A DNA stretch of 64,000 nt from Nocardia anocheti (GTDB lineage: Bacteria > Actinomycetota > Actinomycetes > Mycobacteriales > Mycobacteriaceae), in NCBI RefSeq assembly GCF_029675105.1, contig NZ_JAQQFV010000008.1, positions 62,001 to 126,000 of the forward strand, given 5' to 3'. Position numbers and translations under genes: made by a program. Each line of letters starts with the position of its first letter. Position 1 is the stretch's first letter. The notes beneath the pieces are model-generated. The model was given only the letters and a program-made list of their open reading frames with translations, had not been told where the DNA came from and ran no database searches. Shown here in pieces: positions 56,056 through 63,879 of the stretch.

Positions 56056-56697
56056 TCAGCTCCTGGTCTGACACTCGGCCAGTTCCGCGGTCTCACGCCG
56101 CACCTGTTCGGAGGCGGGCAGCCGGTCGGCGACCAGCCGGACACGCGGATTCTGGTTCGCGATCTGCTGCGCCGAGGCGGCGATGAGCTCGCGCGCGGCG
56201 GTCTTCAGATGATCCGGATCGCCCGGATCGACGGCCGCCATCTCGGTCGCGCGGGACCGGTCCGCCAGATGCAGACCATCGAACAGCAGGATCAATTCGG
56301 CCTGCGCCGACCGCCATTCGTCCGGGAACAACTCGGGAATCGGCAGCTCCGCGACCCCCCGCCGCGCGGTGTCGGCCGCCGTGGCCCGCGCCGTCAACAT
56401 GGCCGCGGCCGCGTCCCGATACTGCACCGGCGTCAACTGCCCACCACCCGCCTCGGCCGCCTGCAGATCGGCCCGATACCGCGTCTGCACCACACACACC
56501 GACCGATAGAACGCGACCATCCCCGCCTGCACCCGCGGCCCCGCCCCCTCGATCTCCGCCGCCCGCGCCACCACCGCCGGATCGGCCTCCGACGTCACCG
56601 CCCTCCCCACCAACCCCCCTTCGACCGCACACCCACCCAGCACCCCACACGCCGCCACCGCGACCAGCACCCCTCGAAAACCCGCCCGACCAGCCAT
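56056..56697 (-). CDS. putative lipoprotein, function unknown
   Basis: The 213-residue product begins with a short signal peptide ending in a lipobox (GVLGGC, Cys23), so the mature protein should be lipid-anchored outside the membrane. The remainder is alpha-helical, with two or three cysteines (VCVVQ; AECQ near the C-terminus) that could form a disulfide. No enzyme motif is visible. GAGGAG lies about 11 bases before the ATG. The gene is extremely C-rich on the plus strand, reflecting strong codon bias. Confidence 0.75.
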   Translation of the reverse strand: MAGRAGFRGVLVAVAACGVLGGCAVEGGLVGRAVTSEADPAVVARAAEIEGAGPRVQAGMVAFYRSVCVVQTRYRADLQAAEAGGGQLTPVQYRDAAAAMLTARATAADTARRGVAELPIPELFPDEWRSAQAELILLFDGLHLADRSRATEMAAVDPGDPDHLKTAARELIAASAQQIANQNPRVRLVADRLPASEQVRRETAELAECQTRS

Positions 56698-56841
56698 GAC
56701 CAGGTACTCCTCGGAAGAAGAACACTCAGCATGCGCACCATCGCCCCACGGGGCGGAAACAAACCGAACGCTAGATCACCCACCCCTGAGTACCCCACCC
56801 CACACCCATTTCACATCCGGCGTGTCGCCCCACCACCAAGG

Positions 56842-56872
56842 TTGTAACCACCCCACCCCCACCCGGTAGACT
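56842..56872 (+). promoter_or_regulatory. promoter of tRNA-Arg
   Basis: TTGTAA (56842-56847) and TAGACT (56867-56872) are separated by 19 bases of C-rich sequence. Transcription would begin near 56879, about 17 bases before the mature tRNA 5' end. Confidence 0.5.
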
Positions 56873-56895
56873 CCCTTCGTCCCCCAGGGACCCCC

Positions 56896-56971
56896 GCCTT
56901 CGTAGCTCAGGGGATAGAGCACCGCTCTCCTAAAGCGGGTGTCGCAGGTTCGAATCCTGCCGAGGGCACCA
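56896..56971 (+). tRNA. tRNA-Arg, anticodon CCU
   Basis: The 76-base sequence folds as a cloverleaf. The acceptor stem GCCTTCG pairs with CGAGGGC (one G-T), the D-arm is AGCTCAGGGGATAGAGC, and the anticodon stem CCGCT/AGCGG encloses the loop CTCCTAA with anticodon CCT. The T-arm is GCAGG-TTCGAAT-CCTGC and the 3' CCA is encoded. It reads AGG, a rare arginine codon in high-GC actinomycetes. Confidence 0.95.
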
Positions 56972-56978
56972 GGACTTC

Positions 56979-57866
56979 TCAGGTCGGCATCGCCGAGTAG
57001 GTCACCACGAGTGGAGCGTGGTCGGAGAGTCGCTCGGTGGGTGAGGGTTCCTTGTCTACGACGACAGTCGCCGCGAGGCGGGCGAGAGCCGGTGTCGCGA
57101 GTTGGTGGTCCACTCGCCAACCCACATCCTTGGCGAAGGATCGACCCGCCCAGCTCCACCAGGTGAGCGGGCCAGGGCGGTCGCCGTGCACCTGTCGCAC
57201 CACGTCGACGAGGCGGCGCGTGCCGAGAACCGAACCGAACCACTCACGGTCGGTGGGCAAGAAGCCGTCCATCGTGCGGGCGGCACGCCAGTTGGTCACA
57301 TCGTGGTGGGTGTGCGCGATGTTCAGGTCGCCGGTGAGGACGAACTCGCGTCCCGCACTCAGCGCCGCGAGCCGGTTCCGATGCGCTTCGCGCGCGAACG
57401 CCGCGAGGAACCTTTGCTTCCGTTCGTACCTGACCCCACCGTCGGGCAGTTCGCGCATCGATCCCGGGCGCTGGAGATGCGCGGGCAAACCACCCTTGGG
57501 GAGATAGAGGCAGGCCACCGTCACCGGGCGGTCGGCCAGGTCGACCTCGATGTAGCGCCCCTGCGTGGCGAACTCACCGAGTCCGCGGGCCCTGGGTGGG
57601 TGGGTCACCCACGTTCGCACGGCAGCGGCGGGAACCTTCGTCAGTACGGCCACGCCGTTACGACCGGCCACGGAACCGACGTCCACCGCCGCCGAATAGC
57701 CCGGGAAGGTTCCCACATCAGCTGCGGGACAACGCAATTCCTGCAACCCGACCACATCCGCCGACCTGGTCCGCAACCACTGATCGAATCCACGACGACG
57801 TGACGCGCGGATTCCGTTGACATTGAAAGTGGCGACAGTGAAAGAGTCAGCGACCGACGAACCCAT
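56979..57866 (-). CDS. exodeoxyribonuclease III (AP endonuclease family)
   Basis: The 295-residue enzyme belongs to the exonuclease III/AP endonuclease family, which cuts DNA 5' to abasic sites and trims 3' ends in base-excision repair. Active-site motifs are in order: FNVNGIR, LQELRCP (metal-binding Glu), YLPKGGLP, GDLNIAHTHHDVTNW, DHQLATPAL and LSDHAPLVV (catalytic His). The ATG at 57866 (MGSSVADSF) begins just before the conserved core; the open frame extends to 58145 but that part is not conserved-looking. It is divergent from the cmtR-like gene and ends 8 bases from the tRNA. Confidence 0.85.
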   Translation of the reverse strand: MGSSVADSFTVATFNVNGIRASRRRGFDQWLRTRSADVVGLQELRCPAADVGTFPGYSAAVDVGSVAGRNGVAVLTKVPAAAVRTWVTHPPRARGLGEFATQGRYIEVDLADRPVTVACLYLPKGGLPAHLQRPGSMRELPDGGVRYERKQRFLAAFAREAHRNRLAALSAGREFVLTGDLNIAHTHHDVTNWRAARTMDGFLPTDREWFGSVLGTRRLVDVVRQVHGDRPGPLTWWSWAGRSFAKDVGWRVDHQLATPALARLAATVVVDKEPSPTERLSDHAPLVVTYSAMPT

Positions 57867-58041
57867 GGCAACACTGTGCCGGAGTGCCCTGCGGCCCACC
57901 CGGGCAGCTCCGGTACGCACCAGTCGTGTTCTTCGGGATGATCGCCCGCCCATGATGCGCAACTGTCGATCAACGCACCGACGCCGACCCGGCCATCGCG
58001 CAGAGAGTTCGAGGGGCAGCGTTCGCGCCATCAGTTCAGGA

Positions 58042-58078
58042 TTCCATGAATACAGATTCGGATGTACTGTTGAGATCG
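58042..58078 (+). promoter_or_regulatory. probable cmtR promoter, leaderless
   Basis: TACTGT at 58065-58070 is a plausible -10 lying 7 bases before the GTG start at 58078, so the transcript probably starts at the start codon. The region includes ACAG-N11-CTGT (58052-58070), a possible repressor site. The -35 is weak. Confidence 0.45.
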
Positions 58079-58407
58079 TGGAAGCCGCCCTGCACACCGA
58101 CGCCCTCGCCCGCTTCGGGCACGCCCTGTCCGACACCACCCGCACCCGCGTGCTGCTCGAATTGCGTTCCGGTCCCGCCTATCCCGCCGATCTCGCCGAC
58201 ACGATCGGGGTCTCGCGCCAGATCCTGTCCAACCATCTGGCTTGCTTGCGTGGCTGTGGGCTGGTCGTGGCCGTGCCGGAAGGTCGACGTTCCCGCTACG
58301 AGCTGGCCGACGCTCGGATCGCGGCCGCTCTCGACGACCTGCTCGGACTGGTTCTGACCGTCGACCCTGCGTGCTGCCCGGCCTCGGATACCGACGGGTG
58401 CTGCTGA
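58078..58407 (+). CDS. cmtR: ArsR-family cadmium/lead-sensing repressor, CmtR-like
   Basis: The 109-residue repressor closely resembles mycobacterial CmtR. The recognition-helix segment SNHLACLRGCGLVVAVPEGR carries the two cysteines (CLRGC) that bind Cd or Pb in CmtR, and the C-terminal VDPACCPASDTDGCC supplies the third ligand and extra thiols. Metal binding is expected to release DNA and open the operon. GTG at 58078 is the best start by alignment; no ribosome-binding site is visible, in line with leaderless translation. It overlaps the next gene by one base (TGATG). Confidence 0.8.
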   Translation: MEAALHTDALARFGHALSDTTRTRVLLELRSGPAYPADLADTIGVSRQILSNHLACLRGCGLVVAVPEGRRSRYELADARIAAALDDLLGLVLTVDPACCPASDTDGCC

Positions 58408-59105
58408 TGGTCTCCCTGGGCGTGTCCGCGGATCCGGCGCGCCGAGCGGTGCTGACGCGCCGGATCCGCTGGTTCGTCGCCGCGACCATCACCTACAACG
58501 TCATCGAGGCCGTCATCGCGCTCAGCGAGGGAGCGCGAGCGTCCTCCACCGCGCTGATCGGCTTCGGGCTGGATTCGGTGATCGAAGTGTCCTCCGCGGC
58601 GGCGGTGGCCTGGCAGTTCGCGGGGCGTGATCCCGAGAAGCGGGAGAAGATCGCGCTGCGGATCATCGCGTTCTCCTTCTTCGCGCTGGCCCTCTACGTC
58701 ACCGTCGACTCGATCCGCGCGCTGCTCGGCGTCGGCGAGGCCGCGCACTCCCCCGTCGGGATCGCGCTGGCCGCGGTGAGCCTGGCCATCATGCCGGTGC
58801 TCTCGGCCGCCCAACGCCGCGCCGGACGCGAACTCGGCTCGGCCTCGGCGGTGGCCGATTCCCAACAAACCCTGCTGTGCACCTACCTCTCCGCCGTACT
58901 GCTGGCCGGGCTGCTACTCAACAGCCTCCTCGGCTGGTCCTGGGCCGACCCGATCGCCGCCCTGGTGATCGCCGGGATCGCGGCCAAGGAAGGCCGAAAC
59001 GCCTGGCGGGGCGATACCTGTTGCCCCACAACGCCGATCGGCGCACGTGCCGAAGACGCCGTGGTCGACGCATGCGCCTGTTGCAACGATGACGACCGGC
59101 GATGA
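58407..59105 (+). CDS. cation diffusion facilitator-type metal exporter with cysteine-rich tail
   Basis: The 232-residue membrane protein has five or six helices related to the CDF family: TIxYNVIEAVIAL, GFGLDSVIEVSSAAAVAWQF and WADPIAALVIAGIAAKEG, with metal-site acids in the second and fifth helices. It lacks the large cytoplasmic domain of classical CDFs; instead the tail has two cysteine clusters (TCCPTTP and ACACCNDDD), suited to a soft metal. The ATG at 58407 overlaps the cmtR stop, so the two are coupled: sensor and exporter for Cd, Pb or a similar ion. In mycobacteria CmtR controls a P-type ATPase instead. Confidence 0.8.
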   Translation: MVSLGVSADPARRAVLTRRIRWFVAATITYNVIEAVIALSEGARASSTALIGFGLDSVIEVSSAAAVAWQFAGRDPEKREKIALRIIAFSFFALALYVTVDSIRALLGVGEAAHSPVGIALAAVSLAIMPVLSAAQRRAGRELGSASAVADSQQTLLCTYLSAVLLAGLLLNSLLGWSWADPIAALVIAGIAAKEGRNAWRGDTCCPTTPIGARAEDAVVDACACCNDDDRR

Positions 59106-59108
59106 CCA

Positions 59109-59555
59109 CTATTTCGGCAGGCGGGATACGGCCGCGAGGAGCAGCGCGCCACCCGCGAAACCGATCAGCGTCGCCAGGCTGGTGGCGACGCCGGAGCCGA
59201 GCACACCCAGCGCGGCGATGATGATCGCGATGCGCTTGTTCGCGGCGATACCGACGATGCCGCAGCCGACACCGGCCACACCGGCCAACAGGTAGAAGAA
59301 CATTGCCGCTGCGGCGGATTCACTGACGGTGCCACCGATTCCGTCTTCGGCGAGCTCACTGAGCGAGAACGACCCGAAGACGATCTCCACCCACGGCACG
59401 GCGATCGTGAGCAGTGCGAGCAATCCACTGGCGATGGCGGTAACGCCACCCCCGATGGCAGACAGCGGTCGGGACGGGGCCGCGGACATGACGGGGGTGC
59501 CGAATCCGTGCGGAGCGGGGTGCTGGGGAGGGTTGGAGTTCTCGGGATGTGTCAT
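59109..59555 (-). CDS. small multi-pass membrane protein, function unknown
   Basis: The 148-residue product has a hydrophilic Pro/His-rich N-terminus (about 30 residues) and about four membrane helices (GGGVTAIASGLLALLTIAVPW; AAAMFFYLLAGVAGVGCGIVG; IAIIIAALGVLGSGVATSLA; and the last, FAGGALLLAAVSRL). The ATG at 59555 has GAGAGG upstream and is preferred to the longer frame starting at 59681. It converges on the CDF gene with 3 bases between stops. No family assignment. Confidence 0.7.
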   Translation of the reverse strand: MTHPENSNPPQHPAPHGFGTPVMSAAPSRPLSAIGGGVTAIASGLLALLTIAVPWVEIVFGSFSLSELAEDGIGGTVSESAAAAMFFYLLAGVAGVGCGIVGIAANKRIAIIIAALGVLGSGVATSLATLIGFAGGALLLAAVSRLPK

Positions 59556-59993
59556 CGCCCGGCCTCTCTCATCGGTGTGGGTCTTACACCTTGGTGATGC
59601 CGACGTGCGTGAATCCGGTTCGCACGCTGGTTGATTCAGCTCACTATTCCAGTGAACCGATGGCTCGCCGGATCGCATCAACTGGTTACACGGACGAACT
59701 CGCCCGAATCAGGAGGAGAAGCGATGAGAGTTTCGACAGCTGGTACGGGCCGTATTCGTCGCCGGAGCGGTGCGCAGACGATTCGACGATCTCGTACTGA
59801 GATTTCAGGAGGATCCCGAATACCGGGAGTACATCGCACGATTGAGCTCCTGCGCCTACAACTCAGGAAGCGAAGGGCCCTCGTTCGGCGGCAACCCACC
59901 CAACACCGGGCCGGGATGGTACTTCGGTCACTACAACGGCATATAGACCCGTCCCGCTTTCGGTACTTCGGCCCCGCCCGCACGCTGAGCGCG
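59556..59993. other. 438-base region without a confident gene; disrupted-frame remnants
   Basis: No complete gene is supported. A strong AGGAGGAGAAGCG site precedes the ATG at 59724, but that frame soon becomes arginine-rich and non-protein-like. A different plus frame, open to the stop at 59944-59946, reads like the end of a real protein (FQEDPEYREYIARLSSCAYN, then GPGWYFGHYNGI). A third frame up to about 59800 is also protein-like (TDELARIRRRSDESFDSWYG). This pattern suggests a small frameshifted gene next to the decayed hipA. Confidence 0.35.
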
Positions 59994-60511
59994 TCAAGCC
60001 CAATGCCGTCGTACCCACAGTGATTCGATCGCGTCCGTGATCTGTTCCGTGCCCGGCGGCGGGGCGGTCGAGTGTACGACGTCCCACACCTTCGCCATCA
60101 CGGATCGGACGGTTCGCTGGGCGACTCCATCCGGGCGCGCGACCAGGAGGACCTTGTCCTGAATTCCGGCCAGGGACGCCTGCGGGACCGTTCCCTCGGG
60201 GAGGTGATACGTCGGTAGGTCGGCGACGAGCCGGTCGACTTCGTCCCCGGAAAGTTCCCTGATCGAGCCCGCGGTGGGCACGGCATCTTCGGGAAGGCCG
60301 CCACGGGTCTGCCACCCACGCCTTTCGCGTCGGCGACCGGTTTGGTGCCGAAGGGCAGCGCCAGCGAAAGCACTCGTGCTCCATGGCCGAAGACATCCAA
60401 CGCTTCGTCGGTGAATTCGAGCTTGTATCGGTAGGTGCTGGGTTCGGTGAGGTGGGCGACTCGGTGACCGTACAACCACACGTCCAGACCGCGGCCCTTG
60501 ATACGTGCCAC
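59994..60511 (-). pseudogene. hipA toxin remnant, frameshifted and missing the kinase core
   Basis: The first part (GTG 60511 onward) matches the HipA N-terminal domain: LDVWLYGHRVAHLTEPSTYRY, DVFGHGARVLSLALPFGTKPV. Near 60290-60310 the sequence continues in another frame with further HipA-like text (SIRELSGDEVDRLVADLPTY; SLAGIQDKVLLVARPDG), then ends within about 50 residues at 59994. HipA kinases are about 400 residues; the ATP-binding and catalytic parts are absent. The toxin must be inactive. It lies directly after the intact antitoxin gene. Confidence 0.7.
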
Positions 60512-60514
60512 CGG

Positions 60515-60757
60515 TTACTGTTCCTCGACGGACACGCGGCTGAACTTGGGCACCACGACGGTCTCGTAGCCGCACTCGGACAGGGCGCGGATGGCCGTTT
60601 CCATGCTGACCGCACCGCCTCGTTCCAACCGTGACACCGTCATTCTCGTGACTCCTAGCCGCTCGGCCAGGTCCGCTTGGTGGAGGCCGCGCCGCTCTCG
60701 AGCATGACGCACCGCCTGACCGAATTCGGCCGGGGTTATCGCTCGCACGTGATCCAT
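60515..60757 (-). CDS. HipB-like antitoxin / XRE-family DNA-binding protein
   Basis: The 80-residue protein is an XRE-family helix-turn-helix repressor (RRGLHQADLAERLGVTRMTVSRLERG) with a short C-terminal strand (YETVVVPKF), as in HipB antitoxins. It would bind its own operator and, when present, HipA. The gene is intact although hipA downstream is not; such orphan antitoxins may persist as regulators. No ribosome-binding site precedes the ATG at 60757, and AT-rich promoter-like sequence abuts it, so translation may be leaderless. Confidence 0.8.
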   Translation of the reverse strand: MDHVRAITPAEFGQAVRHARERRGLHQADLAERLGVTRMTVSRLERGGAVSMETAIRALSECGYETVVVPKFSRVSVEEQ

Positions 60758-60794
60758 ATATCAATCATACTCGACAGAACTGCATGAAGATCGA

Positions 60795-60835
60795 TATAGC
60801 GATCATAGACGGTGAGCGATCAAATGATCGCTATA
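60795..60835. promoter_or_regulatory. 12-bp inverted repeat, probable HipB operator
   Basis: TATAGCGATCAT (60795-60806) and ATGATCGCTATA (60824-60835) are exact complements separated by 17 bases; the spacer contains another GCGATCA. The AT-rich block lies 38-78 bases upstream of the antitoxin start. Repeated half-sites suggest cooperative binding by a small dimeric repressor. Confidence 0.55.
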
Positions 60836-60948
60836 CCGATCACCCAGGGCTGGCGGTGCGGGCCCTCGTGGCGGGTCGAGGCCAGAAGGTCAGTAGTCGA
60901 CGTGGCGGTTCCGCCGACCAGGGAGGGGCGGCCGGGTTTCGGGGCGGG

Positions 60949-61128
60949 TCAGTGGGAGTAGTCGCGGAAGGTCATGACGCCGCCGACGAGGATGAGGATC
61001 ACCGTGAGGATGTAGACGGTGACTCGGATCCAGGTGGGGCCGTAGAAGCTGACCGCCATCGACGCGCCGAGTGCCGCGAGAATCAGCACCACGCCGTAGA
61101 AGGGTGTGCGTTGCTCTCTGTCAACCAT
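60949..61128 (-). CDS. small two-helix membrane protein
   Basis: This 59-residue protein (MVDREQRTPFYGVVLILAAL at the start) has two membrane helices separated by YGPTWIR and ends in TFRDYSH. Small proteins of this layout are common in actinomycetes and uncharacterised. GGAGG lies immediately before the ATG at 61128, closer than ideal; the longer open frame upstream is not protein-like. It is divergent from the secreted protein gene at 61289. Confidence 0.6.
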   Translation of the reverse strand: MVDREQRTPFYGVVLILAALGASMAVSFYGPTWIRVTVYILTVILILVGGVMTFRDYSH

Positions 61129-61288
61129 TCCTCCAGTGTCCGCCGCGGGGGCGCGAGCGGCAATGGTGGAGGAAAAGTGGGCGGTGAGCGGACGGCGGGT
61201 CCGCTTGCCATCGATGGCGGCGCTGTGTTTGCGTAGCTCGTTGTCTCCATCAGAAACGGTCATCTTCGGCGGAAGGCTGAGCAGACTG

Positions 61289-62560
61289 ATGCGGATCGGC
61301 AGATTTCTTCGGGTGGCCGCGCTTTCTCTGGTGACCGTCGCCGGGCTCGGTCTCGCGGCCGCTCCGGCGGGGGCGGATGCCGAATTGGACCGATATCTGG
61401 ACCTGCCGCTGGTGAATCGGGATGCCGCGCAGGGGCCCGGTGGGGTCAATCCGGAATTGCCGTATGACGGGGCGCGATTGCGGGAACTGCTGGATCAGGC
61501 CAGGGCGCAGAGGGTGGCGCCGACGCGGTATGCGGCATTGCTGTATCAGTATTGGCTCGTCGATGTCACGGGGAAAGCGGGGATCGACCTGCGGAGCTGG
61601 GACCCCCGGGCGGGTGTGCGGGCCAATCGGCAGAATCTGATCAATTCGTATCGGTATTACGAAGACCTGCAATTGGCGCATCGGGAATTGCAGTGGGCGG
61701 GGATGGGCGGGCAGGTCGGCGCCGATTTCGGTGGCGGGCTCGAGGACTTCGAGCTGATGACCGACATCTACAGCACGCCGGGGATCTCCGAGTCGGCGCG
61801 GGCGGTGATCGGGGCGGTAGGGCAGGTAGCGGGGCCGCAGGCGCTGGCGCAGCTGCCGCGTGGGCTGTTCGCGCTGGCCGAGGCGGGCTCGCAGATCACA
61901 CCCGAGGACCTGCGCTACCTCATCGGCGCGATTCTGGTGATGCAGAAGAACATCTTCTCGGATCTGATGCCCATGCACGACGCGTATGTCACCGAGGGGT
62001 TGGACGCGCTCGCGGAATTCCAGGCGGCCGGATTGTTCGGTGACGACATCATGAACGCCTGGCGCGATATCGCCTCCGGTGACAACGATCGCATCGCGCG
62101 CGGAAATGGCATTCTGCTACGGCGCGAACAGGATTGGGTGATCGGCGAGCAATGGAATCAGGCCCGTGCGTACAAGGGCGCGGTGGGTGAGGCGATCACC
62201 TATGCCAGCGGGGCGGCGGGGTCGCCGTCGGTGGCCGGGGTGCGGCCGCCACGTGAATTCCGGCCGGTGCGTATTCCGTTCACCATGGCCGACGGGAAAC
62301 CGGCGCTGCTGACGCTGCCGCTGCCCGACTGGAACTGGTCGGAACTGGACCCGCGCTGGGATTACATCACCACCGAACTGCTCCCGAAATACAAGGACCA
62401 GGTCGAGAACAATTGGCCCGCACTGGAAGCCACCATGCGGACACCGTACGAGATCCAGATGGAATCACACCGGCCGCTGCTGACCATTCCGCAATTGCTG
62501 GATTCGGCGATCCGCGGCTTGCAGATCACGCCGGTCGAGCGGGAAATGGCGGTGAACTGA
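61289..62560 (+). CDS. secreted protein of unknown function, coupled to a lipase-like protein
   Basis: The 423-residue protein has a clear signal peptide (MRIGRFLRVAALSLVTVAGL, cleavage likely after APAGADA) and a mature, mostly helical domain with many Tyr, Trp and Arg residues (YAALLYQYWLVDVTGKAGIDL; INSYRYYEDLQLAHRELQW). No enzyme motif is recognised. The ATG at 61289 has GGAAGG about 10 bases upstream. Its stop overlaps the start of the next gene (TGATG), so the two exported proteins are made together and may form a complex. Confidence 0.75.
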   Translation: MRIGRFLRVAALSLVTVAGLGLAAAPAGADAELDRYLDLPLVNRDAAQGPGGVNPELPYDGARLRELLDQARAQRVAPTRYAALLYQYWLVDVTGKAGIDLRSWDPRAGVRANRQNLINSYRYYEDLQLAHRELQWAGMGGQVGADFGGGLEDFELMTDIYSTPGISESARAVIGAVGQVAGPQALAQLPRGLFALAEAGSQITPEDLRYLIGAILVMQKNIFSDLMPMHDAYVTEGLDALAEFQAAGLFGDDIMNAWRDIASGDNDRIARGNGILLRREQDWVIGEQWNQARAYKGAVGEAITYASGAAGSPSVAGVRPPREFRPVRIPFTMADGKPALLTLPLPDWNWSELDPRWDYITTELLPKYKDQVENNWPALEATMRTPYEIQMESHRPLLTIPQLLDSAIRGLQITPVEREMAVN

Positions 62561-63879
62561 TGCGGAACTGGACCGCGGCGCTGGCCGCCACGCTGATGAT
62601 CGGCAGCGCGGGAATGGCTGCGGCGGAACCGGTTCCGCCGCGCACACCGGGGCTCGGTGAGATCTTCAACGGCTATGTGGTCGGTGCGTTGCAGGGCGCG
62701 ACGCCGGGCTCGCCGGAGGAGATCTTCCGTGGCCTGCGCGCCGACGATCCGTTCTACGTCGAGCCCCCGCTGACCGGGACCGAGAAGCCGGGCACGCTGC
62801 TGAAGTCGAAGAAGGTCGACGTACTGTTCACCGGGCTCAAACCGGCGAATCTGGACGCCTACAAGCTCATGTATGTCACCACCGGGCTGGACGGGGTGAC
62901 GCCCGAGATCAGCACCGGCATCCTGATGATCCCGCGTGACGGGCAGCCGGTGGCGGAGAAGAAGTTGATCTCGTATCAGGAGGCCAACGACAGCGTCGGC
63001 TGGTCGTGTCATCCGAGTACGCAGTGGACCGGGGGCGCGCCGTTCGACGGGTCGTCGTGGTCGGCGCTGGGGCCGTTGGCGCTGATGTTCGGCAAGGGGT
63101 ACGCGGTGATGATCTCCGATGTCGGCAACGACGCCGACCGTGCGCCGCACGGGGTCTTCGCGGGTAAGTACGCCGCGCACACCCAGCTCGACGGGGCTCG
63201 GGCGGCGCTGCACTTCGGGGAGGCGGGGCTGGACCCGGCGACCCAGATGGCGCTGTTCGGGATCGCGGGTGGTGGAGTGGGTGCGGCGTTCTCGGCCGAA
63301 TTGCAGCCCACCTACGCGCCGGAGCTGAATGTGAAGTCGACGGTGCTCGAGGGCATGGTCGTCGATCAGCGCAACTTCCTGCGGGTGGCCGACGGGTCGG
63401 TCGGTTCGGGATTCGGGTTCGCGACACTGCTCGGGCTCGAGCCGCGATACCCGGAGATGCGGGTGGACGACAAGCTCAATCCGCTCGGGCGGGCGGTGGC
63501 CGATTTCTATCGGACGCAGTGTCAGGACGCCTATTTCACGATGCCGTTCGTGCCGCTGCACGCGCTGTTCGCGACCGGCCGCAGCCCCGCCGACGAGCCC
63601 GACTTCCAGCGTGCCTTCGACGACAACTTGCTCGGCCGCTCCGGCGCGCCCACCTCGAAGGTGCTCATCGCCTCGTGCGGGGCCGACGACTCGTTCATGT
63701 CGCTGGTGCCCGCCCAGGACGCTCGCGATCTCGCCGACGCCTACCGCGCGCAGGGCACCGATGTGAGTTATCAGCCCACCGACTGCGGGATGCTCACCAT
63801 GCTCACCGACCTCTACGGCTGGGGCACCGACCTGTTCGGCATGCAGACCATCGACTGGCTGGCCGCCCAGTTCGACTGA
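62560..63879 (+). CDS. secretory-lipase-family protein lacking catalytic Ser and His
   Basis: The 439-residue product has a signal peptide (cleavage likely after GMAAA) and the fold signature of the secretory lipase family (YQEANDSVGWSCHPS; GKGYAVMISDVGND; TQLDGARAALHFGEAGLDP). The nucleophile elbow, normally GYSxGG, reads FGIAGGG: the serine is Ala236 (codon GCG, 63265-63267). Near the end the acid region (CGADDSFMSLVPAQD) remains, but the histidine expected about 30 residues later is missing (PTDCGMLTM). It is therefore unlikely to hydrolyse esters and may bind lipid or its coupled partner. The ATG overlaps the upstream stop. Confidence 0.8.
   Translation: MRNWTAALAATLMIGSAGMAAAEPVPPRTPGLGEIFNGYVVGALQGATPGSPEEIFRGLRADDPFYVEPPLTGTEKPGTLLKSKKVDVLFTGLKPANLDAYKLMYVTTGLDGVTPEISTGILMIPRDGQPVAEKKLISYQEANDSVGWSCHPSTQWTGGAPFDGSSWSALGPLALMFGKGYAVMISDVGNDADRAPHGVFAGKYAAHTQLDGARAALHFGEAGLDPATQMALFGIAGGGVGAAFSAELQPTYAPELNVKSTVLEGMVVDQRNFLRVADGSVGSGFGFATLLGLEPRYPEMRVDDKLNPLGRAVADFYRTQCQDAYFTMPFVPLHALFATGRSPADEPDFQRAFDDNLLGRSGAPTSKVLIASCGADDSFMSLVPAQDARDLADAYRAQGTDVSYQPTDCGMLTMLTDLYGWGTDLFGMQTIDWLAAQFD

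Noticed and set aside
58294..58406. Upstream start (58242) for the CDF-like gene
   Set aside because: It would overlap the coding region of the CmtR-like gene in another frame; the ATG at 58407 overlapping the stop fits coupling and the family N-terminus.
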